The notes: generated by a model not told the origin, from the letters alone. Positions 1 through 9,138 are shown, counted from the stretch's first letter. The stretch is DNA of 64,000 nt from Arthrobacter psychrolactophilus (GCF_003219795.1 NZ_QJVC01000015.1:17807-81806); one strand, 5' to 3'. Numbers and translations: made by a program.

Positions 1-257
1 TTCATGCCGATGCAGATGACGTTATTGGGTCGGGCAATGGGGGATCCGATGCGTAGCTCGTCGGCGTTCTCCAAGACAGACAAGGTGCCGTTGTCCAAGG
101 CATCGCGCAGGGCGGCGAGTCCGCCGCCGGCCAAGAATGCCCCGTCGATGGTGGCCGTGACCGGGCGGGCGTCGTAGCTAATTTCGGTTCCAGCGGAGTC
201 GGCGGCAATGACAACGGGAATCTCCCGTCCCAGCTCGCCAAGGCGTGCAATCTTCAT
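1..257 (-). CDS. FAH-family hydrolase, partial (likely 2,4-diketo-3-deoxy-L-fuconate hydrolase)
   Basis: N-terminal 85 codons of a minus-strand gene that runs off the left edge. The translation starts MKIARLGELGREIPVV and reaches RIGSPIARPNNVICIGMN, the segment that opens the catalytic domain of fumarylacetoacetate hydrolase / 2-keto-4-pentenoate hydratase proteins. The start is ATG at 255-257, preceded by an AGAGG ribosome site. It is divergent from the L-fuconate dehydratase gene and shares a 195-bp regulatory region with it. In the non-phosphorylative L-fucose pathway a FAH-family enzyme splits 2,4-diketo-3-deoxy-L-fuconate into pyruvate and L-lactate, so this role is inferred from context. 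The metal-binding residues lie outside the window. An ORF in another frame at 2-250 is a shadow. Confidence 0.8.
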   Translation of the reverse strand, partial: MKIARLGELGREIPVVIAADSAGTEISYDARPVTATIDGAFLAGGGLAALRDALDNGTLSVLENADELRIGSPIARPNNVICIGM

Positions 258-379
258 GAAATTCTGACCTCTAACGTGCGGTGCGATTTTGGTATGAGGG
301 CCCTCCAGAGGACCCTAACATCTGAGCTTTAGAGTAACTTTATCCAAACCTTACGGCTATTTCCGTCCTATCTCTAATA

Positions 380-407
380 TTGACACAGAAAACATCCGAT
401 GTTTAGC
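380..407 (+). promoter_or_regulatory. Candidate promoter of the fucose catabolic operon
   Basis: A perfect TTGACA (380-385) is followed 16 bases later by TTTAGC (402-407), giving a plausible sigma70-type promoter 46 bp before the GTG start of the dehydratase gene. The 15-bp palindrome at 390-404 fills the spacer and reaches into the -10 element, the classical position for a repressor. The -10 is weak, so its exact placement is uncertain. Confidence 0.45.
390..404. promoter_or_regulatory. Operator palindrome O1 (candidate GntR/FadR-type site)
   Basis: AAACATCCGATGTTT is a perfect inverted repeat with one central base (AAACATC-C-GATGTTT). The same sequence with 13 of 15 matches recurs at 5301-5315 before the transporter operon. 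A degenerate copy (12 of 15) lies at 11076-11090, directly upstream of the only FadR-type regulator gene in the region. A weaker match (11 of 15) at 316-330 lies nearer the divergent FAH gene. The recurrence at co-functional promoters is seen in the sequence; regulator identity is inferred. Confidence 0.7.
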
Positions 408-452
408 TGTGTGTAGCTTTTTAGACTTCCCATCCCCAGCCAGGAGTAGCCC

Positions 453-1832
453 GTGAGCACCATCATTGCCGTCGAGACCAGCGACGTCCGTTTTCCCACG
501 TCGCGTGATCTAGATGGTTCTGACGCCATGAATCCGGACCCGGATTACTCGGCGGCGTACCTGCGGGTTGTGACGGACAGCGGCGACGGGCATGAGGGTC
601 ACGGCTTCGTTTTCACCATCGGCCGCGGCAATGACGTGGAAACGGCAGCCATCAAGGCATTGACCCCTTACCTGTTGGGACGCAACGCGGAGGAACTCCT
701 GGACGACATGGGTGGCACATGGCGCGAACTTGCCCATGATTCGCAGCTCCGCTGGCTCGGGCCGGAAAAGGGTGTCATGCACATGGCCATCGGCGCCGTG
801 ATCAACGCACTGTGGGACCTCAAATCCAAACGTGCCGGTCTGCCACTGTGGCAGCTGTTGGCAGAAATGAGTCCCGAGGAACTCGTTGACCTGGTTGACT
901 TCCGGTACCTCACCGACGCCCTGACCCGTGAGGAGGCCCTCGAGATCCTGCGCAAGGCAGAAGCGGGTCGCGGCGCACGCACGGCCACCTTGTTGGCCGA
1001 GGGCTACCCGGGCTACACCACAACACCTGGCTGGTTGGGCTACTCCGATGAGAAGCTGACGCGACTAGCTCACGAAGCTGTTGCCAGTGGTTTCAAGCAG
1101 ATCAAACTAAAAGTAGGTGCGGATCTCGAGGACGACATCCGCCGCCTGCGTACGGCACGCGCCGCTGTGGGGCCGGATATCAAGATTGCTGTTGACGCCA
1201 ATCAGCGCTGGGACGTGGGGCAGGCCATCGAATGGATGAGCCATCTGGCACCCTTCGATATTGCCTGGATCGAAGAGCCCACCAGCCCAGATGACATCCT
1301 CGGCCACGCTGCCATTGCCCGAGGTGTGGCCCCCATTCCGGTAGCCACCGGCGAACACGTGCAAAACCGCGTGATGTTCAAGCAGATGTTGCAGGCCAAT
1401 GCGCTGTCGGTCCTGCAGATCGACGCAGCCCGCGTGGCCGGTGTCAACGAAAACATCGCCATTTTGCTCCTCGCCGCCAAATTCGGTGTCCGGGTCTGCC
1501 CGCACGCCGGCGGCGTGGGCCTGTGCGAGGCTGTCCAGCACCTCTCGATGTTTGATTTTGTAGCCGTCTCGGGCCAAAAGCAGGACCGCATGATTGAATT
1601 CGTGGATCACCTACACGAACACTTTGTGGCCCCGATCGACGTCCATGACGGCTGCTACTGGCCCCCGCTGGTTCCGGGTGGTGGAAGCGAGATGCACGCG
1701 GCATCTATTGCTGAATACACTTTCCCGGACGGCGCTTTCTGGCTGGCCGACGCGGCAGCCGCAGCCGAAGCAATAGGCGAGGTGGCCGCCGTCGAACTTT
1801 CCGTTGCCGCACCACAAAAGGATCTGGTCTAA
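453..1832 (+). CDS. L-fuconate dehydratase (enolase superfamily)
   Basis: 459 aa. Dehydrates L-fuconate to 2-keto-3-deoxy-L-fuconate in the cytoplasm. It has the full layout of the FucD/ENOSF1 family: N-terminal capping domain (about 1-150), then a TIM barrel carrying KLK (K218, K220), metal ligands D248 (AVDANQ), E274 (WIEEP) and E301 (TGEH), and H351 (PHAGG). Family proteins are about 430-450 aa, so it is full length. The start is GTG at 453 with AGGAG at 442-446. It opens an apparent six-gene catabolic set whose members are separated by at most 4 bp or overlap. Related sugars (L-galactonate, D-arabinonate) are possible alternative substrates. Confidence 0.92.
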   Translation: MSTIIAVETSDVRFPTSRDLDGSDAMNPDPDYSAAYLRVVTDSGDGHEGHGFVFTIGRGNDVETAAIKALTPYLLGRNAEELLDDMGGTWRELAHDSQLRWLGPEKGVMHMAIGAVINALWDLKSKRAGLPLWQLLAEMSPEELVDLVDFRYLTDALTREEALEILRKAEAGRGARTATLLAEGYPGYTTTPGWLGYSDEKLTRLAHEAVASGFKQIKLKVGADLEDDIRRLRTARAAVGPDIKIAVDANQRWDVGQAIEWMSHLAPFDIAWIEEPTSPDDILGHAAIARGVAPIPVATGEHVQNRVMFKQMLQANALSVLQIDAARVAGVNENIAILLLAAKFGVRVCPHAGGVGLCEAVQHLSMFDFVAVSGQKQDRMIEFVDHLHEHFVAPIDVHDGCYWPPLVPGGGSEMHAASIAEYTFPDGAFWLADAAAAAEAIGEVAAVELSVAAPQKDLV

Positions 1833-1836
1833 CCTC

Positions 1837-3174
1837 ATGCCTGCCCTGCCCGCACCCACCCAAGTCACCATCGAGCATGCGCCCTGGTTTACCCATGACA
1901 GGCTTGGCATGTTTGTGCACTGGGGACTGTACTCCCTGGCCGCCCGGCATGAGTGGGTCATGTATCGGGAGAATATGGACGTGGGGGAGTACCGCAAGTA
2001 CTTTGAGCATTTCGACCCCGATCTCTACGATCCGAGGGAGTGGGCTGCCGCCGCGAAGAATGCCGGCATGAAGTACGTGGTGCTGACCACCAAGCACCAT
2101 GATGGGTTCGCGCTGTGGGATTCCGCGCTCACGGAGTACAAGGCCACGAACACGCCGTGCGGGCGGGATCTGCTGACGCCCTATGTTGCGGCGCTGCGCG
2201 AGGCCGGGCTGAAGGTGGGCTTCTATCATTCGGTCATTGACTGGCACCACCCGGACTTCACGATCGACGGCAACCATGCTGCGCGGAACAACCCGCAGTG
2301 GCAGGAACTGAACAAAACTCGCGACGTCGCCCGGTACCGCGAATACCTGCACGGCCAGGTGCGCGAACTGCTCAGTAACTACGGACAGATTGACTACCTG
2401 TTCTTCGATTTCTCCTACCCGGATGAGGCCACGGCCAACCCCGACGGCGGAACCACGTTCCGCGGTAAGGGCGCCGAGGATTGGGGTTCCGTAGAGCTCA
2501 TGGAGATGATCCGGGAACTCCAGCCTGGGATTATCGTCAACGACAGGCTCAACGTGCCCGGTGACTTTGTCACTCCGGAGCAGTATCAACCCGCCGGTGC
2601 CATGCTTAGCGGCGGTAAGGAAGTTCCGTGGGAAGCTTGCCAAACACTCAACGGCAGCTGGGGCTATGACAGGGACAACCTGGATTACAAGTCCGCCGAG
2701 CAGCTGATCCGCATGCTCATCGATGGCGTGTCCAAGGGTGGCAATCTGCTGCTCAACGTTGGCCCCACGGCCCGGGGTGAGATCGATCCCCGGGCTTCCG
2801 CGGCCCTCAGCGGAATGGGTGAATGGATGCGCCTGCACGGCCGCTCCATCTACGGATCCGGCGCGGCCGGAATGGCCGCCCCACAGGACGCACGATTCAC
2901 GCGTCGCGGAGACCGCCTATACCTGCACTTGTTCGCGTGGCCGTTCCAATTCATTCACCTGCCGGGGCTGGCAGACAAGGTGCGATACGCCCAGTTGCTC
3001 AACGACGCCTCGGAAATCGCCATGATGGTGCTGGATCCCGGCCAGGCCGCGGGGCATATGACGCCCGCAGGCCAGGCCCCCGGAACGTTGACTCTGAAGC
3101 TGCCCGTGCAGCGCCCCGGGGTGGCCGTCCCTGTCATTGAGTTGTTCCTCAACCCCGAAAGCGATGCGACATGA
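1837..3174 (+). CDS. Alpha-L-fucosidase, GH29 (cytoplasmic)
   Basis: 445 aa. Releases L-fucose from fucosylated glycans. Signatures of GH29 are visible: WFTHDRLGMFVHWGLYS at 17-33, the TTKHHDGFALW block at 84-94, GFYHSVIDWHHPDF around 128-141, the nucleophile Asp191 in LFFDFSYPD, and the GGNLLLNVGPTARG segment typical of the family. I chose ATG 1837 (MPALPAP) over an in-frame upstream start at 1804 because the latter overlaps the dehydratase and lacks a ribosome site. No signal peptide is present, so the enzyme should act on imported oligosaccharides or glycosides. It follows the dehydratase by 4 bp and overlaps the next gene by 4 bp (ATGA). Confidence 0.92.
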   Translation: MPALPAPTQVTIEHAPWFTHDRLGMFVHWGLYSLAARHEWVMYRENMDVGEYRKYFEHFDPDLYDPREWAAAAKNAGMKYVVLTTKHHDGFALWDSALTEYKATNTPCGRDLLTPYVAALREAGLKVGFYHSVIDWHHPDFTIDGNHAARNNPQWQELNKTRDVARYREYLHGQVRELLSNYGQIDYLFFDFSYPDEATANPDGGTTFRGKGAEDWGSVELMEMIRELQPGIIVNDRLNVPGDFVTPEQYQPAGAMLSGGKEVPWEACQTLNGSWGYDRDNLDYKSAEQLIRMLIDGVSKGGNLLLNVGPTARGEIDPRASAALSGMGEWMRLHGRSIYGSGAAGMAAPQDARFTRRGDRLYLHLFAWPFQFIHLPGLADKVRYAQLLNDASEIAMMVLDPGQAAGHMTPAGQAPGTLTLKLPVQRPGVAVPVIELFLNPESDAT

Positions 3175-3485
3175 GCCAGAAGATTGCCCTGCATACCCGG
3201 TTGAAGCCAGGCAAAGAGGCGGAATACGATTCCGTCCACGCCCGAATCGGCGACGAGCTGGACGCTGCTTTGCGCGCGGCAGGAGTCACTGGCTGGAGCA
3301 TTTGGCGCAGCGGGCGGGAGCTTTTTCACGTCGTGGAGGTCGCCGACTACCAGGCCATGCGCAAGGAATTGGCCCTCAACCCTGTCAACATCGAATGGCA
3401 GGCCGTCATGGCCGAGCTCCTCGAGGTTGCGGACGATTACTCTGGTGCCGACATGGGCCTGCCGAAGGTATGGGAACTGCCATGA
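3171..3485 (+). CDS. L-fucose/L-rhamnose mutarotase-family protein
   Basis: 104 aa, the usual size of the RhaM-like mutarotase family (old name DUF718). These small dimeric ferredoxin-fold proteins interconvert the anomers of L-rhamnose or L-fucose. The Tyr19 and His23 pair (EYDSVHARI) sits where the catalytic Tyr/His pair of RhaM is found, and the C-terminal LPKVWEL tail is typical. ATG 3171 overlaps the fucosidase stop, and its TGA overlaps the next ATG, so three genes are translationally chained. In this operon the job is presumably to supply the anomer used by the dehydrogenase. Confidence 0.85.
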   Translation: MSQKIALHTRLKPGKEAEYDSVHARIGDELDAALRAAGVTGWSIWRSGRELFHVVEVADYQAMRKELALNPVNIEWQAVMAELLEVADDYSGADMGLPKVWELP

Positions 3486-4450
3486 CGCTCCCCGAACTGG
3501 GTCGGCTGGGATTTGGTGCCGCCGGCGTCGGTAACCTGTACCGCGCCATGTCCGACGACGTTGCTACCGCCACCGTCGCTGCCGGGTGGGACGCGGGCAT
3601 CAGGTACTTTGACACGGCACCGCACTATGGCATCGGCCTTTCCGAGCGGCGTCTCGGCGAGTTCTTGGCCACCAAGCCGCGCGAGGAATTTGTCATTTCC
3701 ACCAAGGTGGGACGCGTCTTAGAGCCTGTGGCGAATCCCTCCGGGGCAAGGGACGCCGAGGGATTCGATGTTCCCGCCGATGTTGTCCGCCGCTGGGATC
3801 CCTCCGAAGCCGGGATCCGACGCAGCATCGAGGATTCCCTTGAGCGGACCGGCCTAGACCGGATCGACATCGCCTATCTACACGATCCCGATGTCTACGA
3901 TCTCGAAGCAGGCATCAGGCAAGCCCTGCCCGCCCTGGAAAAACTCCGATCGGAAGGTCTGATCAAGGCCATTGGCGTGGGCGCCAACTCCGCGGACGCG
4001 CTGCGCGACTGCGTGGCTGCCGCCGATCTCGACGTGATCATGCTTGCAGGGCGATACACCTTGTTGGAGCAGCCGGCGGCCGAGGATCTCCTGCCGTTGT
4101 GCCTGAAGCGCAACGTTGCTGTGGCGAACTGCGGGGTCTACAACTCGGGTTTGTTGGCCCGCACTGCGGTTCCTGACGACGCCCACTACAACTACGCGCC
4201 AGCCCCGGCCGAGATCCTTGCCCGTGCCAAGGCACTCGCGGCCTGCTGCGACGAGTTCGGTGTGGAACTTCCCGCCGCGGCGTTGCAATTCGCCCTCACC
4301 CACCCGGCCGTAGCCACTGTTGTGGTGGGCGCCTCCAACCCAGGTCAGATCGCTCAAACGGCGGCCCGCATGGCCGCGGAGATTCCGGCCGAATTGTGGC
4401 TTGCCCTGGTATCGCGCGGTTTGTTGGACGAGCGCCTTGTCCACGCCTGA
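3482..4450 (+). CDS. Aldo/keto reductase, likely NAD(P)-dependent L-fucose dehydrogenase
   Basis: 322 aa. Likely oxidises L-fucose to L-fuconolactone, the first step of the non-phosphorylative pathway. It is an AKR-superfamily (alpha/beta)8 barrel with the catalytic tetrad D44 and Y49 (FDTAPHYG), K75 (STKVGR) and H134 (YLHDPD). It resembles the D-threo-aldose / L-fucose / pyridoxal 4-dehydrogenase subfamily. The start is ATG 3482, overlapping the mutarotase stop. A longer in-frame ORF begins at 3137, but that part only shadows the fucosidase and mutarotase genes. Substrate is inferred from operon context; L-galactose is an alternative. Confidence 0.87.
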   Translation: MTLPELGRLGFGAAGVGNLYRAMSDDVATATVAAGWDAGIRYFDTAPHYGIGLSERRLGEFLATKPREEFVISTKVGRVLEPVANPSGARDAEGFDVPADVVRRWDPSEAGIRRSIEDSLERTGLDRIDIAYLHDPDVYDLEAGIRQALPALEKLRSEGLIKAIGVGANSADALRDCVAAADLDVIMLAGRYTLLEQPAAEDLLPLCLKRNVAVANCGVYNSGLLARTAVPDDAHYNYAPAPAEILARAKALAACCDEFGVELPAAALQFALTHPAVATVVVGASNPGQIAQTAARMAAEIPAELWLALVSRGLLDERLVHA

Positions 4451-4454
4451 CACG

Positions 4455-5291
4455 GTGGTTCGCCTCGACGCGCACGTCCACCTGTGGGAGGTGGGTTCCG
4501 GACAGTATTCTTGGCTGACCCCAGAGCACGGGATCCTGTTCAACACCTTCACTGCCGAACAGGCAGGCCAGACGCTGGCGGATGCCGGCATTGATCAGGC
4601 CATCTTGGTACAGGCAGATGACACCGCGGCCGACACCGAGATGATGCTGTCCGCAGCGGCTGCGCATAACTGGATTGTGGGTGTGGTGGGCTGGGTCCCG
4701 TTGGAGGATCCGGCTGCTACAGCGACGCTATTGGAAAGGTGGGGCCATCACGACGCCCTATGCGGGGTGCGCGCCTTGATTCACAATGATCCGCGCCCGC
4801 ATTTCTTGGCCCTCGAATCTGTTCGTGAATCCCTCGGGCTGGTGGCACAGGCCGGATTGTCCTTTGATGTTCCCGACGCCTTCCCCCGGTATCTGGACCA
4901 GGTGGTTGACCTGGCTCAAGCGTTACCCGGCCTGCGTGTAGTCGTTGACCATCTGGGTAAACCGCCGCGAGGCGGCCGCGACGAAGAGTTTGAGCGCTGG
5001 CAGGGGCAGCTGGCCGCCGTGTCCGCGTTGCCAAATACGACGGCGAAGCTCTCCGGGCTGCATGCCGACGGGGCCGAGTATTCTGCGCAGGCACTGGAAC
5101 GCGTCTGGGATAGCGCGCTTTCGACGTTTGGTCCCGAGCGGCTCATGTTTGGCGGGGACTGGCCGGTCAGCCTGCTCGGCGGCAGCTACCGGGAAACGGT
5201 GGAGATCGCGGAGTCGCTGATGTCGTTGCTGAGCCCCACGGAGGCCCGCTCCATGTGGGCGGGCACCGCGCAACGCGTATATGATCGATAA
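4455..5291 (+). CDS. Amidohydrolase-family sugar lactonase (likely L-fuconolactonase)
   Basis: 278 aa. Likely hydrolyses L-fucono-lactone to L-fuconate. It belongs to the amidohydrolase-2 (COG3618) family: the HxH metal motif (H7, H9 in RLDAHVHLWE) opens the barrel, VVDHLGKP supplies a conserved His, and FGGDWPVS near residue 230 contributes the catalytic Asp. The start is assigned to GTG 4455, four bases after the reductase stop, because it places HxH at the family's usual distance from the N terminus; a longer frame upstream overlaps the reductase. Last gene of the catabolic set, followed by an operator and the transporter operon. Confidence 0.85.
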   Translation: MVRLDAHVHLWEVGSGQYSWLTPEHGILFNTFTAEQAGQTLADAGIDQAILVQADDTAADTEMMLSAAAAHNWIVGVVGWVPLEDPAATATLLERWGHHDALCGVRALIHNDPRPHFLALESVRESLGLVAQAGLSFDVPDAFPRYLDQVVDLAQALPGLRVVVDHLGKPPRGGRDEEFERWQGQLAAVSALPNTTAKLSGLHADGAEYSAQALERVWDSALSTFGPERLMFGGDWPVSLLGGSYRETVEIAESLMSLLSPTEARSMWAGTAQRVYDR

Positions 5292-5300
5292 CATTTTAGG

Positions 5301-5315
5301 AAACATCCGATGTAT
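5301..5315. promoter_or_regulatory. Operator palindrome O2 before the transporter operon
   Basis: AAACATCCGATGTAT matches O1 (390-404) in 13 of 15 positions, lying 10 bp after the lactonase stop and 196 bp before the ABC ATPase. It could control a separate transporter promoter or block read-through. The rest of 5292-5510 shows no ORF. AGAGGG at 5500-5505 is the ribosome site for the ATPase gene. Confidence 0.65.
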
Positions 5316-5510
5316 TTCTCGGAAATACGTGTTTTTGTGGCGTGGGTAACATAACATGATGGAAGTTGAATTCCCTCGCAGACGCAGACGTCAGCGGGAA
5401 ATAGCCGAGTTTCACGTCTTTGATGTAGAAGACAGGCAAGCCGGCCAGCCGTCTTGGATCTTTATATAGGTCTGATGTCGGATCAAGTGAAGAATCATTG
5501 AGAGGGTGGC

Positions 5511-7058
5511 ATGAGCAAGAAACTCCTTCGGATCTCCGGGGTAAACAAGAGCTTCCCCGGAGTCAAAGCCCTATCTGAGATGCAGTTGGACCTCAACCAC
5601 AATGAAGTGCTCGCGCTCGTCGGCGAAAATGGTGCCGGGAAATCCACCCTCATGAAGCTGTTGTCAGGCATTTATGTTCCAGATTCGGGCACCTTTGAAA
5701 TTGACGGCCAAGAGGTGGCCATCAACGGAACCAAGCACGCCCAAGAGCTTGGCATCAGCATCATCCACCAGGAATTCAACCTGATGCAGGACCTCACGGT
5801 GGCCCAGAATATCTACATTGGGCGCGAACCGCGCCGCGCCGGCCTTTTCCTGAGCGAACGGGCGCTGAACCGCAAGGCCCGTCTGCTCTTTGACCAGATC
5901 AACATCGATCTGGACCCCAAGGATCGAGTCGGCGACCTGACCGTTGCCAAGCAACAAATGGTTGAGATTGCCAAGGCACTTTCTTACAAGTCGCGCATCC
6001 TAATCATGGACGAACCCACGGCGGCCCTCAACGATGCCGAAGTGGCCACCATGCATGATTTGATTCGCAACTTCACCAACGAGCAAACCGGTGTCATCTA
6101 CATCTCCCACCGAATGGACGAGCTCAAGGCCATCTCCAACCGCATCACCGTGATCCGCGACGGTGCCTACATCGACACGGTCGATACGGAAAGCACCACG
6201 ATGCGTGAGGTCATCAACCTCATGGTGGGCCGTGAGATCTCCGGCAACCAGCGTCCGGCGAGCCAGACGCCGTCGGACGAGGTAGTGCTGAAGGTCAGCG
6301 GTCTGGAAACCAAGGGCTTCCTGCGCGACATTAACTTTGAGCTGCACCGCGGAGAGATTCTTGGCTTCGCCGGCCTTATGGGTGCCGGGCGCACTGAGAT
6401 TGCCCGCGCCATTGTTGGTGCCGACCGCATCTCTGCCGGAACCATCGAGCTCAAGGGGACGGAAGTTTCGATCGGCAACCCCGCCATCGCGGCGAGCCTG
6501 GGCGTGGGCTACCTGTCCGAGGACCGCAAGCACCTGGGACTGCTGCTCGAACGTGACGTCAAGGACAACATCGCGCTGAGCTCGCTAAAAATGTTCAGCA
6601 GGATGGGTGTCATCAACGACAAGGCCATGAAGTCAACGGCCGCAACATACATCGACAAGCTACGCATCAAGACGCCATCCAGTGCGCAGACGGCCAAAAA
6701 CCTCTCGGGTGGCAATCAACAAAAGATTGTCATTGCCAAATGGCTCGTGAAGGACTGCGAGATCTTGATCTTTGATGAGCCGACTCGCGGGATCGACGTC
6801 GGCGCCAAGGAAGAGATCTACACACTCCTCAACGATCTGGTGGCGCAGGGAAAGTCCATCATCATGATCTCCTCGGAACTACCGGAGGTTTTGCGCCTGT
6901 CCCATCGCATCGCCGTCATGAGCGAGGGGCGGCTCACGGGATTCCTCTCCAACGCCGAAGCCAGCCAGGAAAACATCATGGAATTGGCAACACAAAACAC
7001 CACCGGCGCGGTCCTGACGCCGCTCCCCGCCTCCAGCGCGCAGCGCTCCACCTCGTAA
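5511..7058 (+). CDS. Sugar ABC transporter ATP-binding protein (CUT2/RbsA type)
   Basis: 515 aa. Energises uptake of a monosaccharide, presumably L-fucose. It is a tandem ATPase of the RbsA/AraG/MglA class. The first half has Walker A (GENGAGKST, 38-46) and Walker B ILIMDEPTAAL. The second has the degenerate P-loop GLMGAGRTE, the signature NLSGGNQQK and ILIFDEPTRGIDVG. Length is standard for the family. ATG 5511 follows a clear purine-rich ribosome site. It is the first gene of a three-gene transporter operon, with the permease 17 bp downstream. Confidence 0.93.
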   Translation: MSKKLLRISGVNKSFPGVKALSEMQLDLNHNEVLALVGENGAGKSTLMKLLSGIYVPDSGTFEIDGQEVAINGTKHAQELGISIIHQEFNLMQDLTVAQNIYIGREPRRAGLFLSERALNRKARLLFDQINIDLDPKDRVGDLTVAKQQMVEIAKALSYKSRILIMDEPTAALNDAEVATMHDLIRNFTNEQTGVIYISHRMDELKAISNRITVIRDGAYIDTVDTESTTMREVINLMVGREISGNQRPASQTPSDEVVLKVSGLETKGFLRDINFELHRGEILGFAGLMGAGRTEIARAIVGADRISAGTIELKGTEVSIGNPAIAASLGVGYLSEDRKHLGLLLERDVKDNIALSSLKMFSRMGVINDKAMKSTAATYIDKLRIKTPSSAQTAKNLSGGNQQKIVIAKWLVKDCEILIFDEPTRGIDVGAKEEIYTLLNDLVAQGKSIIMISSELPEVLRLSHRIAVMSEGRLTGFLSNAEASQENIMELATQNTTGAVLTPLPASSAQRSTS

Positions 7059-7075
7059 GAAAGTACGGCGAACAG

Positions 7076-8098
7076 ATGACCCTGACAAAGGACGCTGCGC
7101 AGGCCGCCAAGGTTGCCAGCAACAAACAATCCGAATTCAACACCCGGCTCCGTGCCAGCTTCCAGCAGCTTCTGGCCTTTGCCAGCCTCCTGGCACTTGT
7201 CCTATTTTTCTCCGTGGCCAGCTCCAACTTCTACCAGGCAGCAAACCTCTCCAATATTCTGCTCTCCACCGTGGTGACGGGCCTGTTGGCGCTGGGAACC
7301 ACCTTCGTCATCATCACCGGAGGCATTGACCTGTCCATCGGTACGGGCATGACGCTGTGCTCGGTCATGACGGCGGTATTCATGACGCAGCTGGGCATGC
7401 CCATGATCGTGGGTGTCCTGTGCGGCGTGCTCTTTGGTGCGCTGATGGGTGGCATCAACGGTTTCCTTGTCGCCTTCCTCAAGATTCCATCCTTCATTGC
7501 CACGCTGGCCATGATGATGGTTGCCGCGGGCCTTGCCCTGGTCATCTCTGGCACCAAACCGATCTATACCAATGAGGTCGCCGGGTTCCAGAAGATCTTC
7601 GCGCTGGGCAAGTCGATCCCGGGACTTGTCATTCCCAACGCCGTGTTCATCTTGTTCGCGGCGGCTATTGTCGCCGGGTTGCTGTTGTCAAAAACTATTT
7701 TGGGCCGCTACACCTACTCCATCGGCAGCAATATGCAGGCCACGGCACTCTCGGGCGTCAACGTCACCAAGTGGACGGTACTGATCTACACGGTGGCCGG
7801 CTGCTTCACTGGCCTGGCCGGGGTCATCGCCACTGCCCGCCTCAACTCGGCCCAGCCAGCAGGAGGGGCAGGCTTGGAGCTCCAGGCGATCGCCGCCGTC
7901 GTCATTGGCGGAACCTCATTGGCCGGCGGTAAGGGATCCATCATCGGCACGGTCATTGGTGCGCTGATCATGTCGGTCCTGACAAATGGTTTGTCCATCA
8001 TGTCCATCCCGCAGGAATGGCAGCAGGTGGCGGTGGGTGTGGTCATCCTCCTCGCCGTGTACCTGGACATGATGCGTCGCAAGAAAGCCACCAACTAA
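7076..8098 (+). CDS. Sugar ABC transporter permease (CUT2/RbsC type)
   Basis: 340 aa integral membrane protein of the BPD_transp_2 family, with about ten hydrophobic segments from residue 30 on. The GTTFVIITGGIDLSIG stretch and the conserved cytoplasmic loop AIAAVVIGGTSLAGGKG are hallmarks of ribose-type permeases. The N-terminal ~25 residues are soluble and charged. ATG 7076 starts 17 bp after the ATPase stop. It should form the homodimeric channel with the RbsA-type ATPase. Confidence 0.92.
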   Translation: MTLTKDAAQAAKVASNKQSEFNTRLRASFQQLLAFASLLALVLFFSVASSNFYQAANLSNILLSTVVTGLLALGTTFVIITGGIDLSIGTGMTLCSVMTAVFMTQLGMPMIVGVLCGVLFGALMGGINGFLVAFLKIPSFIATLAMMMVAAGLALVISGTKPIYTNEVAGFQKIFALGKSIPGLVIPNAVFILFAAAIVAGLLLSKTILGRYTYSIGSNMQATALSGVNVTKWTVLIYTVAGCFTGLAGVIATARLNSAQPAGGAGLELQAIAAVVIGGTSLAGGKGSIIGTVIGALIMSVLTNGLSIMSIPQEWQQVAVGVVILLAVYLDMMRRKKATN

Positions 8099-8148
8099 CT
8101 TTTCCCACCATCTGCTTTTCACCGCGTTTATACAAAGGAGTTAAACCC

Positions 8149-9117
8149 ATGCAAAGAAGAAAATTCCTGGCCTTCGCCTCGGTCGCCGCACTGTCCTTGG
8201 GCCTTGCCGCCTGTGACACTGCAGCCGAAGCGCCGGTAGCTAATGGCAAGACCTACATCGCAATTGTTTCCAAGGGCTTCCAGCACCAGTTCTGGCAGTC
8301 AGTGAAGCAGGGCGCGGAGAAGGCTGCCAAGGAATTCGACGTCGAGATCTCCTTCGAGGGACCCGATAAGGAAACCAACGTTCAGCAGCAGATGGACCAA
8401 CTGAACAATGCCATGGCCAAGAACCCGCAGGCACTGGCGCTGGCAGCACTGGATTCCAAGGCCGCAGAGGGTGTCCTGCAGGATGCCAAGGGCAAGAACA
8501 TTCCGGTGATTGCCTTCGACTCCGGCGTTGACTCCGATATCCCGATTGCCACCGCCTCAACGGACAACAAGGCCGCCGCCGCAGAGGCCGCCAAACACAT
8601 GGCCGAGCTGCTGGGCAACAAGGGTGAGATCGCAATCGTCGGTCACTCCCAGACAGCCACCTCGGGCACTGACCGTCGCGATGGCTTCGTAGACTATTTG
8701 AAGACCAACGCCCCGGACATCAAGATCGTTGACATCCAGTACGCGGACGGCGATCAGGCCAAGTCCACCGACGCCGCCAAGACCATCATGACCGCCTACC
8801 CGAACCTGGCTGGCATGTACGGCACCAATGAGGGTGCTGCGATCGGTGTTGTCAACGCCGTCAAGGAGGCTGGCAAGACCGGCAAACTGGTCATTGTTGG
8901 CTTCGACTCCGGCAAGGCGCAGATGGATGCGATCAAGGACGGCCTCATGGCAGGCGCAGTCACCCAGAACCCCGTCGGAATCGGGTACGAGACTGTCAAA
9001 GCCGCAGTTGCCGCCATCAAGGGCGAAAAGGTAGAGAAAGTCATCGACACCGGCTTCTACTGGTACGACAAGACCAACATCGCTGACCCCGATATCGCGG
9101 CGAACCTCTACGAGTAA
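8149..9117 (+). CDS. Sugar-binding lipoprotein of the ABC transporter (CUT2/RbsB type)
   Basis: 322 aa. Captures the sugar outside the membrane. It has a lipoprotein signal peptide with the lipobox LAAC (Cys22), followed by a periplasmic-binding-protein type I fold (Peripla_BP_4): YIAIVSKGFQHQFWQ, PVIAFDSG and VIVGFDSGKAQMDAI. The start is ATG 8149, supported by AAAGGAG at 8134-8140; the in-frame extension upstream to 8017 is read-through of the intergenic region. Last gene of the transporter operon. Confidence 0.93.
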   Translation: MQRRKFLAFASVAALSLGLAACDTAAEAPVANGKTYIAIVSKGFQHQFWQSVKQGAEKAAKEFDVEISFEGPDKETNVQQQMDQLNNAMAKNPQALALAALDSKAAEGVLQDAKGKNIPVIAFDSGVDSDIPIATASTDNKAAAAEAAKHMAELLGNKGEIAIVGHSQTATSGTDRRDGFVDYLKTNAPDIKIVDIQYADGDQAKSTDAAKTIMTAYPNLAGMYGTNEGAAIGVVNAVKEAGKTGKLVIVGFDSGKAQMDAIKDGLMAGAVTQNPVGIGYETVKAAVAAIKGEKVEKVIDTGFYWYDKTNIADPDIAANLYE

Positions 9118-9138
9118 AAATAGCTAGAACAACTCTGG

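Noticed and set aside
1705-2838. 377-codon minus-strand ORF opposite the fucosidase gene
   Set aside because: Covers a well-supported GH29 gene on the other strand; no recognisable protein motifs. High-G+C shadow.
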